This document shows, piece after piece, positions 9,769 to 16,976 of a DNA stretch of 56,966 nt. Source of the stretch: Bacteroidota bacterium. GTDB lineage: Bacteria > Bacteroidota > Bacteroidia > Sphingobacteriales > Sphingobacteriaceae. The stretch covers positions 1-56,966 of the forward strand of contig JABDFM010000014.1 in the NCBI GenBank assembly GCA_013286565.1. The letters run 5' to 3'. The stretch's first letter is position 1; each line of letters starts with the position of its first letter. The notes under the pieces were generated by a model. That model was not told the DNA's origin, made no database searches, and saw only the letters and a program-made list of their open reading frames with translations. Position numbers and translations under genes: made by a program.

Positions 9769-10182
9769 ATGTATTTCAAAAAACAACTCATTGTAATGTT
9801 TGGTGTAGCTACGGTAATTACTTTAAGCATTGCTGCTACCTCACCTCAACAACAAGAACCGCCAAAATTGGTAAACCTAAAGGTTTTCCCGAAAAACATA
9901 CCTTTCCGGGTACTTGATCATGAGATGGATGAATGGTCAGAGTCATTAGGGGTGCATTGTAATTTTTGTCATGCGCGTAACGATCAGACCGGTAAAATGG
10001 ATTTTGCGAGTGATGCCAAACCGGAAAAAGAAGCAGCGCGCCATATGTTCCTGATGACGGCGAAGATCAACAAGAAATTTTTCCAGGCAAAAAAGGACAG
10101 TTTGGGGATGATCATGGCTACAGGAGTCAATTGTAATACCTGTCATCATGGCGCGGCACATCCGGAAGTGAAAATGCCCTAA
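9769..10182 (+). CDS. Dihaem c-type cytochrome, reaction-centre cytochrome-like
   Basis: 137 aa with an N-terminal signal (MYFKKQLIVMFGVATVITLSIA). Two haem c sites are CNFCH (64-68) and CNTCH (122-126), the latter continuing as HGAAHPE. Between them lie EKEAARHMFLMTAKIN and Met residues that could be axial ligands. The layout fits the photosynthetic reaction-centre cytochrome c subunit family as found in non-photosynthetic Bacteroidota and Acidobacteria. It is probably periplasmic electron transfer. It is followed on the same strand by YceI and a YncE-like propeller. Confidence 0.85.
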   Translation: MYFKKQLIVMFGVATVITLSIAATSPQQQEPPKLVNLKVFPKNIPFRVLDHEMDEWSESLGVHCNFCHARNDQTGKMDFASDAKPEKEAARHMFLMTAKINKKFFQAKKDSLGMIMATGVNCNTCHHGAAHPEVKMP

Positions 10183-10253
10183 GAGCATCGCGGTCCAGGC
10201 GGCCCGGGGCATCTCCTTCAGGTAAATAAATCAGATCATTAGTCAACATTATT

Positions 10254-10805
10254 ATGAAGAAACTTTTTGTGTTTATAGCGATCATTTCAGCGGCCTGGTC
10301 GGGTACCTTACATGCCCAGGCTGTAATTACACGGTCTGCAATAACGTTTGAAATTAAAAACATGGGGATAACTACCGGTGGTTCTATCGGCGGACTTGCA
10401 GCGAAGGTTAATTTTACCCCCGCTAATTTAAGCGCGAGTACCCTGGAAGCTTCGGTTGATGTTGGTACCATCAATACCGGAAGTTCGGCCAAGGACGAGC
10501 ATTTGCGCAGCGAAGATTTTTTTGATGCGGCACGTTATCCAAAGATTGTACTCAAATCTGTCGCTTTTAAGCACAGAAGCGGTAGCAACTATGTCGGAAC
10601 ATTTATGCTTACCATTAAGGATAAATTGAAACAAATTGAAGTGCCTTTCACTTTTACAGATAAGGGGAATACGGTTCAATTTAAAGGCACATTTAAAATA
10701 AACAGGCTGGACTTTGGTGTTGGCAGCTCAAGCATGGTACTCTCTGATGAGGTGATCGTGCACATCGACTGTGAAGAGAAGAAATCCGAGTCGGCTCAAA
10801 TATGA
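10254..10805 (+). CDS. YceI-family lipocalin-like periplasmic protein
   Basis: 183 aa with signal peptide (MKKLFVFIAIISAAWSGTLHA). YceI features are FEIKNMGITTGGSIGGL, the ASVDVGTINTGSSAKDEHLRS stretch, and FFDAARYPKIVLKS. The family forms a lipocalin-like barrel that binds long isoprenoids such as polyprenyl chains of quinones. Position next to an exported dihaem cytochrome supports a quinone or redox link, but this is inference. The next gene starts 40 bp downstream. Confidence 0.9.
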   Translation: MKKLFVFIAIISAAWSGTLHAQAVITRSAITFEIKNMGITTGGSIGGLAAKVNFTPANLSASTLEASVDVGTINTGSSAKDEHLRSEDFFDAARYPKIVLKSVAFKHRSGSNYVGTFMLTIKDKLKQIEVPFTFTDKGNTVQFKGTFKINRLDFGVGSSSMVLSDEVIVHIDCEEKKSESAQI

Positions 10806-10845
10806 TTTAGGGGGCTATGTTATAAATTTATTTAAATATTCAATC

Positions 10846-11904
10846 ATGAAAACTCGTCATTCAAGCGCCTTTGCCTCTGTGAAATTACTTGCTGTAAGTG
10901 TTTTATGGGCAGCGTTAATGTACACAACGATCAAATGCGACGCCCAGTCTACACCTAAGCGTTCGTTGCTTGCGCTTTCAAAAGGCGACCACGTCCTGGC
11001 GATCATAGATCCGATAACGCTAAAGGTTATTGCACGGGTACCCGTGGGATCCGACCCTCACGAGGTTATCGCCTCGGCTGATGGGAAAACAGCTTATGTT
11101 ACTATCTACGGTGGCGGCAGCCTGCATGAATTGAATGTGATCGATCTTATAGCGCAAAAACCCTTACCTACTTTGGATACAAAACCCTTCATGGGGCCGC
11201 ACGGTATCACATTTGTTGGCGGCAAGGTGTGGTTTACGGCGGAGGGCACCAAAACAGTTGTTCGCTATGACCCTGCGACCGGTAAATTAGACTGGTGCAT
11301 GGGAACAGGCCAGGATCGTACGCACATGATCTATGTAACTCCTGACGAGAAAAAGGTATATACCACTAATGTCGCATCAGCAACGGTGAGTATTTTGACG
11401 GATAGCCTGATCAAACCCCACGCTTTTCCAAATGGATTTACGCCGCCGCCACACCATGATTGGGTACAGACCGTTATCCCGGTAGGTAAAGGCTCGGAAG
11501 GGTTTGATGTATCGCCTGATGGCAAGGAATTATGGACGGCGGGTGCAGACGACGGAATGATCACGGTGATAGATATTGCTGCACAAAAAGCAACTGCCAG
11601 TTTTGACGCCAAAGTTACAGGCGCTAACCGACTGAAGTTTACCCCGGACGGTAAGCGGGTATTGGTAACAAGCCTTCGCACCGGCGATCTGTTCATTTTT
11701 GATGCGGTAACACATCAGGAGATCAAGCGGTTAAGTACCGGACACGGCGCAGCTGGCATCCTGGTGGATGATGATGGGTCGCGCGCGTTCCTTGGCTGTA
11801 CTGGGGATAATTATATAGCAGTTGTCGACCTCAAAACATTAGAAGTTACCGGGCATATTGATGTGCGCGGAGCAGACGGCCTGGCATGGGCAGTTCAGCC
11901 TTAG
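10846..11904 (+). CDS. YncE-like seven-bladed beta-propeller protein, exported
   Basis: 352 aa from the ATG at 10846, which begins a signal peptide (SSAFASVKLLAVSVLWAALM, ending near CDAQS). The frame extends upstream into yceI (10771), but that start would overlap the previous gene and precede the signal peptide. Blades show the YVTN/YncE pattern: VPVGSDPHEVIASADGKTAYV, GITFVGGKVWFTAEG, GFDVSPDGKELWTAG, RLKFTPDGKRVLVTS, GILVDDDGSRAFLG. Such propellers are periplasmic or surface binding proteins. Likely in one unit with the cytochrome and YceI. Confidence 0.88.
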   Translation: MKTRHSSAFASVKLLAVSVLWAALMYTTIKCDAQSTPKRSLLALSKGDHVLAIIDPITLKVIARVPVGSDPHEVIASADGKTAYVTIYGGGSLHELNVIDLIAQKPLPTLDTKPFMGPHGITFVGGKVWFTAEGTKTVVRYDPATGKLDWCMGTGQDRTHMIYVTPDEKKVYTTNVASATVSILTDSLIKPHAFPNGFTPPPHHDWVQTVIPVGKGSEGFDVSPDGKELWTAGADDGMITVIDIAAQKATASFDAKVTGANRLKFTPDGKRVLVTSLRTGDLFIFDAVTHQEIKRLSTGHGAAGILVDDDGSRAFLGCTGDNYIAVVDLKTLEVTGHIDVRGADGLAWAVQP

Positions 11905-12060
11905 TATAAGCTAAGACGAATAGATACCTATGTTAGCGGATGTGCCTTAATGAACCTGTTACTAAACAAATGTAGCCTAATCTGCTTTTTGTTTAGACCA
12001 AAACTGACGATTGTATTGGGCTGATAAAGTGTGTTTTTATTTTCAAGGTAGCCGTTGATC

Positions 12061-12825
12061 TTAAAACAACGGATTGCCCAACATCGCATTAGTAAACAGC
12101 AATGACACTACAACAAAATATGCCAGAGCAAAAATAATGGCAGGTTTTGCGTTTTTAATTCCGGAAAAAATCACAAACAAGGGCACTAGCTGCAGGGCGT
12201 GCAGGCCCAAAAAGTGTGCTATGCGTAAATCACCCGCGATGCGGCTCCAGTTAAAGAATGGTAGACCCGGGCCGCCATCAGCAGCGCCAACTGTATGTGC
12301 CAGGCGCGATGCCATTACGCCGCCTTCAAGGGCAAAAACGCCGGCCATAATTATCCCAAGCCGGATGGCCCACAACAAAGCTGGAGTTATTTCTGCCGCC
12401 CTCACTTTAAAAAACCGAAAACCTATATACAACGCAAAAAAGGTTTGCGAAACAATCACGACACCCATCGTACTAAATAAAAGGGAATTGTAAACACCTG
12501 CAGTGTTATAGTGCGATAGCTGCCCCCTGGCAGCCTGTGAAGCAATGGCCAGCATTTCGAAGGTCACGGCAAATACTGTAAAATTTGCAAATCGTTTTTT
12601 TAATCGTTCAAAAGGCAGGTATTGCAATAACAGCGGCCAGGTTAGGCAATATATAGCAATGGATATAGCAAATTTGATGGGTTTTGTCCACAGGTTAATT
12701 CCCATCAATTGCCGGTGGTCAAACTGGGCTATAACAATCATTAGAACGAACAAGGCTAAATGCGCTAAGCCACACCAATACAAGGCCGGACTAATAGCCC
12801 TGATGCGTGCGAACAAGGTTTTCAT
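12061..12825 (-). CDS. Polytopic membrane protein, unknown function
   Basis: 254 aa from the ATG at 12825. About seven hydrophobic segments are visible, including ALYWCGLAHLALFVLMIVIA and GIIMAGVFALEGGVMASRLAH. Conserved-looking polar features sit in or near membranes: LWTKPIKFAISIAIY, SQAARGQLSHYN, RIAHFLGLHALQL; several His residues could bind a cofactor. Its start overlaps the stop of the DUF4281 gene by 4 bp (ATGA at 12822-12825), so the two are translationally coupled. The long upstream extension of the frame lies inside the neighbouring gene and is rejected. Confidence 0.8.
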   Translation of the reverse strand: MKTLFARIRAISPALYWCGLAHLALFVLMIVIAQFDHRQLMGINLWTKPIKFAISIAIYCLTWPLLLQYLPFERLKKRFANFTVFAVTFEMLAIASQAARGQLSHYNTAGVYNSLLFSTMGVVIVSQTFFALYIGFRFFKVRAAEITPALLWAIRLGIIMAGVFALEGGVMASRLAHTVGAADGGPGLPFFNWSRIAGDLRIAHFLGLHALQLVPLFVIFSGIKNAKPAIIFALAYFVVVSLLFTNAMLGNPLF

Positions 12826-13238
12826 ATACTTGTTTTGATTTTTTGGATGATTTGATAAAGCAGGAAACCACAAGGGCCAAACATAAAAGTAAGCGCCAGG
12901 CACGGAATGATCAGCCAGTGCGAAATCGCCTTTGTTTGTGCTGATTTAATAATGGAAAAGCCTATTAGTAGGTCGAAAGCAAGGTAGTGCACCCAACCCG
13001 CAAGTAACAACCTATCATCGCTGAACAGCCGACGTACCTCTTGTATCGAATTAAAACCACCGCCAGGGATGCTAAAAAAACCCGCGATATAAATGCAATA
13101 AATGCCCGAAAGCAGTAAAGGCACGGCGGGGTAGTTGATGAGCCATTGTGTTATCTTCCATCTGGGAAGTATAATTAACAGTAACCACTGTAAAGCAGCG
13201 ATAGCGCTGACGATCGAAAATACCTGTGCAGGATTCAT
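12822..13238 (-). CDS. DUF4281 / ABA4-like membrane protein
   Basis: 138 aa with four hydrophobic segments. Features of the ABA4-like DUF4281 family are FNSIQEVRRLFSDDRLLLAGWVHYLAFDLLIG and the C-terminal FMFGPCGFLLYQII. In plants ABA4 is needed for neoxanthin formation; bacterial members have no settled role. Translationally coupled to the membrane protein at 12061-12825, with a Crp/Fnr gene 99 bp upstream on the same strand. No carotenoid gene is seen in this window. Confidence 0.85.
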   Translation of the reverse strand: MNPAQVFSIVSAIAALQWLLLIILPRWKITQWLINYPAVPLLLSGIYCIYIAGFFSIPGGGFNSIQEVRRLFSDDRLLLAGWVHYLAFDLLIGFSIIKSAQTKAISHWLIIPCLALTFMFGPCGFLLYQIIQKIKTSI

Positions 13239-13337
13239 ATCATTTTTTATTTAGTGACGAATGTAAATGCATAGTACAAAACTGCGTTTGTTCAGCTAAT
13301 TTAAAAATGATATGATGTTAAAAAGGCTATTGTTTTA

Positions 13338-13928
13338 TTAACCTATGTTAATTTTGGTGCTTGATATCTTAGCCCGTATCCGGCTGAGGCTTTGGGGCTG
13401 GATGCCCAGGTAAGAGGCAATTAAATGCTGGGGCAGCCTTTCAAATATGTGGGGTTGGGTGTTTAGTAATCCGAGGTATCGCTCTTCGGCTGATTGGATC
13501 ATTAAATTGCGTTTACTTTTTGCTGTGTCAATGAAAAGTTTTTCGGCAATAAGACGTCCGAACTTTTCAAAGCGCTGGCTGTGTTGGTATAAAGCCTGCA
13601 TATCGGTATAGCTGAGAGTAAAGAGTTCGCAATCCTCAAGGGCTTCAATAAAATCGGGTGATGGCGTCTGTAAGAGGAGGCTCTCATAATCGCCAATCCA
13701 TTCGCCTTCAAACGCAAACCCGATGGTATAATCACCCTTCTCACCGCGCGAAAAATACCTTAAACCGCCTTTGTTTACCAGTGCCATGCCTTTACAAACC
13801 TGGCCTTCTTTCAAATAAAAAGCATACCTTTTTAAGCTTACCGGCTTAAGTCTTTGCATAAATAAAAAAAGCTCCTCGTCAGTAAAATCAACCAGTTTAC
13901 GTAATGATTTGATAATAACTTCGTACAT
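13338..13928 (-). CDS. Crp/Fnr-family transcriptional regulator
   Basis: 196 aa. The N-terminal half is a cNMP-binding-like beta-roll (LKEGQVCKGMALVNKGGLRYF ... GEWIGDYESLLLQTPSPDFIEALEDCELFTL). The C-terminal half has a short Crp-type helix-turn-helix (LPQHLIASYLGIQPQSLSRIRAKI). No FNR-type Cys cluster is seen, and the canonical cAMP-contacting Arg pattern is not obvious, so the ligand is unknown. Such genes in Bacteroidota often control a neighbouring operon; here the DUF4281 and membrane-protein pair lies immediately downstream on the same strand. Confidence 0.9.
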   Translation of the reverse strand: MYEVIIKSLRKLVDFTDEELFLFMQRLKPVSLKRYAFYLKEGQVCKGMALVNKGGLRYFSRGEKGDYTIGFAFEGEWIGDYESLLLQTPSPDFIEALEDCELFTLSYTDMQALYQHSQRFEKFGRLIAEKLFIDTAKSKRNLMIQSAEERYLGLLNTQPHIFERLPQHLIASYLGIQPQSLSRIRAKISSTKINIG

Positions 13929-14000
13929 GTTTAATTAAGGTGCGCTTTTGTCATAGAAATCATCGCATCACAATTTAGCTAAAATATCACTAAATAAGAA

Positions 14001-14020
14001 AAGCCACCCGAAGGTGGCTT
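14001..14020 (-). terminator. Hairpin terminator after the broken tRNA copy
   Basis: An 8-bp perfect stem AAGCCACC/GGTGGCTT with a tetraloop, followed on the minus strand by TTCTTATTT. It sits 2 bp beyond the 3' end of the tRNA-like fragment, in the same relation as the terminator after the intact tRNA-Met. Confidence 0.65.
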
Positions 14021-14022
14021 TG

Positions 14023-14093
14023 TAGCGGGGAGCAGGATCGAACTGCCGTCCGCTAACCAGCGAATATGAATCCTGCGCTCTAACCATCTGCGC
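14023..14093 (-). pseudogene. Degenerate tRNA-Met copy with palindrome replacing the anticodon 3' stem
   Basis: Read on the minus strand, the D-arm, the anticodon 5' half with CAT, the T-arm and the acceptor 3' strand match the intact tRNA-Met at 14395-14468. The 5' acceptor strand is lost (TTGGTTG instead of GGCGGGG), and the anticodon 3' stem plus part of the variable loop is replaced by a copy of the 16-bp palindrome (14049-14064). It cannot fold as a tRNA. Its 5' end forms the 3' end of the GIY-YIG gene, and it is followed by its own terminator-like hairpin. Confidence 0.8.
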
Positions 14094-14346
14094 AACCAAA
14101 TTTCTGACGAATAATATTCCAGGTAAATGCTCTGCCATTGGCTGTTTTTAGCTGATTTTCTCTTTTCATTGCTTCCGGCTTTGTCGTGAACTCTTCAGTG
14201 TAAGCAATTACCCAAGGGCGATACTTGATCGTATGTCCTTTTGTTGCTAATTCATTGTGCGAAAGGAAACGGTTTTCTAAATCTGAAGTATAGCCTATAT
14301 AGATTTGATTATATTTCTGAGAATAAAGGACGTAGACTGTGAACAT
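14080..14346 (-). CDS. Single-domain GIY-YIG nuclease, tRNA-associated
   Basis: 88 aa from the ATG at 14346 (MFTVYVLYSQ); the longer frame to 14376 runs into the tRNA-Met terminator and is rejected. The GIY-YIG core is visible: YVLYSQ, YIGYTSDLENRFLSHN with the catalytic-type Tyr and Arg, and EAMKRENQLK with the Glu. Family members are small cytoplasmic nucleases or remnants of mobile elements. The last eight residues (KFGCADG and stop) are encoded by the acceptor/D-arm part of the broken tRNA copy, so the gene lies exactly between an intact and a broken tRNA-Met. This suggests insertion or duplication at a tRNA. Confidence 0.85.
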   Translation of the reverse strand: MFTVYVLYSQKYNQIYIGYTSDLENRFLSHNELATKGHTIKYRPWVIAYTEEFTTKPEAMKRENQLKTANGRAFTWNIIRQKFGCADG

Positions 14347-14360
14347 GATCCTAAGATAAA

Positions 14361-14385
14361 ACAAAAAAGGCACCATAGGTGCCTT
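14361..14385 (-). terminator. Intrinsic terminator of tRNA-Met
   Basis: An 8-bp perfect stem AAGGCACC/GGTGCCTT with a 3-nt loop (14367-14385), followed on the minus strand by TTTTTTGTTTT. It lies 9 bp past the tRNA 3' end and just before the GIY-YIG start codon. Confidence 0.85.
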
Positions 14386-14394
14386 CTTGCAATG

Positions 14395-14468
14395 TAGCGG
14401 GGAGCAGGATCGAACTGCCGACCTCAGGGTTATGAATCCTGCGCTCTAACCATCTGAGCTACCCCGCC
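14395..14468 (-). tRNA. tRNA-Met (CAT)
   Basis: A 74-nt cloverleaf on the minus strand. The acceptor stem GGCGGGG pairs with CCCCGCU (one G-U pair at 1-72); the D-arm contains ATGGTTAGAGC; the anticodon loop carries CAT; the T-arm contains GTTCGATCC. CCA is not encoded. The 1-72 pair is not the C-A mismatch of initiator tRNA, so this is an elongator Met, or less likely an Ile tRNA with modified CAT. It is the only intact member of a local family of tRNA copies. Confidence 0.93.
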
Positions 14469-14502
14469 GTTTAATATTTTATTTAAGAACAATCATTCAA
14501 GG

Positions 14503-14673
14503 ACTGCCGTCCGCTAACCAGCGGATATGAATCCTGCGCTCTAACCATCTGAGCTTCCGCTAACCAGCGGATTAATATTTTTATTTAAGAACAATCATCC
14601 AAGGACTGCCGTCCGCTAACCAGCGGATATGAATCCTGCGCTCTAACCATCTGAGCTTCCGCTATGCAGCGGA
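14503..14673 (-). repeat. Two tandem 102-bp units of partial tRNA-Met bracketed by a 16-bp palindrome
   Basis: Upstream of the intact tRNA-Met (minus-strand sense) are two units with 102-bp period. Each has a 30-nt piece of the tRNA (D-arm through CAT) flanked by palindromes: TCCGCTAACCAGCGGA at 14510-14525, 14556-14571 and 14612-14627, and the variant with ATGC loop at 14658-14673. The spacer between units (ttaatatt...aagaacaatcat) is the same as that upstream of the intact tRNA, so the array arose by tandem duplication of the tRNA with its leader. No unit can fold as a tRNA. Confidence 0.85.
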
Positions 14674-14765
14674 TTAATATTTCTCTCTTTTTTATTTGCT
14701 GTTATATTGGCGTTTTTATTTAAAAACAGCCTTCATAAGCTTTAAACGTGGTTAAGTTCGTTTTG

Positions 14766-14821
14766 CAAAAAAACAGGCATCAAATAAACCCGGTGCCCTG
14801 TAAAAAGAGTTTGCAAATATA
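14766..14821 (-). promoter_or_regulatory. Candidate promoter and hairpin upstream of the tRNA-Met array
   Basis: On the minus strand TATATTTG (14814-14821) matches the -7 element; no good -33 is seen. About 20 bp downstream is a bulged 7-bp hairpin ending GCCTGT with a run of seven T (around 14766-14795). If both are real, most transcripts would end before the tRNA-Met array, or the hairpin could attenuate it. Weak evidence. Confidence 0.3.
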
Positions 14822-14893
14822 GCAGAAATTCGTTTTCTTTAGAAAAAATGTTAAGATTTACGGCTTATTAGGCCGATTGATTATAAACCCCCT

Positions 14894-15274
14894 ATGTCTG
14901 AAAAGAAGAAATTTACTATTGAGTACGAAATAAAATCATCTCCGCGCATACTGTATGGCTTTCTAAATGAGCCCAATGGCTTAACGCAATGGTTTGCAGA
15001 TGATGTGAGCGTAAGGGACCAGGTTTATACTTTTACATGGGACGGCGAAGAGCAAAAGGCCAAATTAATAGCGATCAAGGAAAATAAACTGGTAAGGTTT
15101 AAATGGGTGGATGATGAGCCCCAATGTTATTTCGAAATGGAGATACTGCAGGACGAGCTGACCAACGATGTGGCTTTAGGCATCACCGATTTTGCTGTTG
15201 AAGACGCTATAAGCGAACGCAAGCTGATATGGGATAACCAGATCGAATACCTGGTAAGCGTACTTGGTGCCTGA
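14894..15274 (+). CDS. START-like (SRPBCC fold) domain protein
   Basis: 126-aa cytoplasmic protein. The helix-grip pattern is visible: EYEIKSSPRILYGFLNEPNGLTQWFADDV, then beta strands (YTFTWDGEEQKAKLIAI, KLVRFKWVDDE, CYFEMEI) and a C-terminal helix ERKLIWDNQIEYLVSVLGA. This is the START-like/AHSA1-related family common in Bacteroidota, with unknown ligand. It lies 29 bp upstream of the LptF/G permease on the same strand, a pairing I recall as conserved in this phylum. Confidence 0.85.
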   Translation: MSEKKKFTIEYEIKSSPRILYGFLNEPNGLTQWFADDVSVRDQVYTFTWDGEEQKAKLIAIKENKLVRFKWVDDEPQCYFEMEILQDELTNDVALGITDFAVEDAISERKLIWDNQIEYLVSVLGA

Positions 15275-15291
15275 GGGAACTTAATTTTCCC

Positions 15292-15299
15292 TATTTTTG
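15292..15299 (+). promoter_or_regulatory. -7 element TATTTTTG directly before the permease start
   Basis: Matches TAnnTTTG and ends only 4 nt before the GTG start at 15304. The transcript made from it would have almost no 5' leader. A TTGG at 15264-15267 could be a loosely spaced -33 (24 bp). Confidence 0.4.
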
Positions 15300-15303
15300 T
15301 ATC

Positions 15304-16731
15304 GTGAAAAAGATTCATCTTTTATTGCTGCGTTCGTTTATACGGCCATTCATAGTCACCCTTTTCATCGTGAATTTTGTATTGCTGATGCTATTTCTAT
15401 TCAAATACATCGATGATCTGATTGGGAAAGGGTTTGAATGGTACACCATTCTGCAATTAATGATGTATAATTCGGCCACCAACATACAAATGGCCCTGCC
15501 GCTTTCCGTATTGCTTTCCTCTATTATGACGTATGGCAGCCTCGGCGAAAACTATGAGCTGGTTGCTATAAAATCAGCAGGTGTATCACTGCGCCGGGCC
15601 ATGTTACCTATGGTTATCGTGGTGACTATATTGAGTATTTGCGCTTTTATTTTTTCGGATAATATGCTGCCGGTGGCCAATAAAAAGTACTTCTCTTTAT
15701 TGTATGACGTAAGGCAGCAAAAATCAGCTAATTTTTTGCCCGAGGGCGTGTTTAGCAGTAGTTTCCCTGGTTATACTATCCGGGTAAGCAGAAAAGACGC
15801 CGACGGGCAAACCCTGCATGGCATAATGATCTATAGCGCTAACCCCGCCGATAACAACACCAATGTGCTGCTCGCTAAAGAAGGCAGGATGTACCGTACA
15901 CCGGATAACCAGTTCCTGGTTTTGAAGCTTAAGGATGGCGTAAAATATGAGGAGGCTACGGGCGACAAGAATTTGGAACCACGCCAAAGGCTTACACGTT
16001 TCCGCTTTAAGGAAACGGAACAAAAGTTTGACCTTTCCTTTATGAAATTGAAACGCACGCCCGAAAACGCATTCAATTCAGCCACACAGATGATGGACCT
16101 GAAGCAATTAAAATATTTCCGGGATTCAACACAACGCCAGATAGACAGCACTATCAAAGTCAATTACAAATTACTGGTCCCCTACATTAAATATTTTTCG
16201 ATCGCTACCCAAAAGAAAACGCCCGGACTTAATTATATCCCTTTCAAAAAAACAGATGCATTGGGAGGTTCAACCCTGAGCAAGCAGATGATAGCGCTGA
16301 ACAATGCCGCTAACGAGGTGCGTTCGGTACAGGACCTGGTGAAGAACCGCGGTGATATGAATAAGGACGCCAACAAAAGCGTGCGTAACTATATCATGGA
16401 ATATCAGAAAAAATTCACCCTGTCAGCAGCCTGTATCGCGTTGTTCCTTATCGGGGCACCATTGGGGGCCATCATCCGCAAAGGCGGCTTGGGTATGCCG
16501 GTTGTGGTATCGGTGATCTTCTTCCTGGTTTATTATATCATATCCACCATCGGCGAAAAATCAGTTAAAGATGGCGACGTATCGCCTATCATCGGTACCT
16601 GGATAGCTATCATCATACTAACACCAATCGGGATATTCCTTTCCTATAAAGCCGCTAATGATTCCGTATTATTCGATATGGAAGCTTATACAAGGTTCTT
16701 TAATAAGCTGATCAGAAGAAAAGAGGCGTAA
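15304..16731 (+). CDS. LptF/LptG (YjgP/YjgQ) family permease
   Basis: 475 aa starting with GTG at 15304. The N-terminal membrane part (LLRSFIRPFIVTLFIVNFVLLMLFLFKYIDDLIGKG, then PLSVLLSSIMTYGSLGENYELVAIKSAGVSLRRAM) is typical of LptF/LptG, followed by a large periplasmic jellyroll-type domain and C-terminal membrane segments (FTLSAACIALFLIGAPLGAIIRKGGLGMP, VVVSVIFFLVYYIISTIGEKS). With LptB and the partner permease, such proteins extract lipopolysaccharide from the inner membrane. Sequence alone does not decide between LptF and LptG. It is longer than the roughly 360-aa proteobacterial proteins because of an extended periplasmic region, as usual in Bacteroidota. Confidence 0.93.
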   Translation: MKKIHLLLLRSFIRPFIVTLFIVNFVLLMLFLFKYIDDLIGKGFEWYTILQLMMYNSATNIQMALPLSVLLSSIMTYGSLGENYELVAIKSAGVSLRRAMLPMVIVVTILSICAFIFSDNMLPVANKKYFSLLYDVRQQKSANFLPEGVFSSSFPGYTIRVSRKDADGQTLHGIMIYSANPADNNTNVLLAKEGRMYRTPDNQFLVLKLKDGVKYEEATGDKNLEPRQRLTRFRFKETEQKFDLSFMKLKRTPENAFNSATQMMDLKQLKYFRDSTQRQIDSTIKVNYKLLVPYIKYFSIATQKKTPGLNYIPFKKTDALGGSTLSKQMIALNNAANEVRSVQDLVKNRGDMNKDANKSVRNYIMEYQKKFTLSAACIALFLIGAPLGAIIRKGGLGMPVVVSVIFFLVYYIISTIGEKSVKDGDVSPIIGTWIAIIILTPIGIFLSYKAANDSVLFDMEAYTRFFNKLIRRKEA

Positions 16732-16782
16732 AGATCGTTGTAAGGTTGGAATGTTGGCCTATAGTTAAAATATTTAACTTTT

Positions 16783-16812
16783 AAAGTACTGACAAAACAG
16801 TGTCAGTACTTT
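16783..16812. terminator. 12-bp perfect inverted repeat after the permease gene
   Basis: AAAGTACTGACA pairs perfectly with TGTCAGTACTTT across a 6-nt loop. It lies about 50 bp after the stop codon. It may work as a weak terminator in both directions (T or A runs are short) or be an operator; the stem has only about 40% G+C. Confidence 0.5.
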
Positions 16813-16976
16813 ATTAAAACTGGTTGCGTAAATTTGTATATGACCTGTTGATTAAGGTATGCTCTCGGACAGAGGCACACAATGTACGTCGGATAAAGGC
16901 AATAAGCATTGTTGCAATTATTGTTATTCCGTATATTAGCAATGGTTATTTTCGTGTAACCTCAACCTTTAAATAA

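Noticed and set aside
12826..12903. Upstream extension of the membrane protein frame
   Set aside because: It lies within the DUF4281 gene; the ATGA overlap at 12822-12825 gives a natural start.
14023..14093. A second functional tRNA-Met
   Set aside because: The 5' acceptor strand and the anticodon 3' stem are missing, so no cloverleaf can form.
14503..14673. CRISPR-like array (regular repeats with spacers)
   Set aside because: Only two full units, the repeated part is tRNA-derived, the spacers are also repeated, and no cas gene is present.
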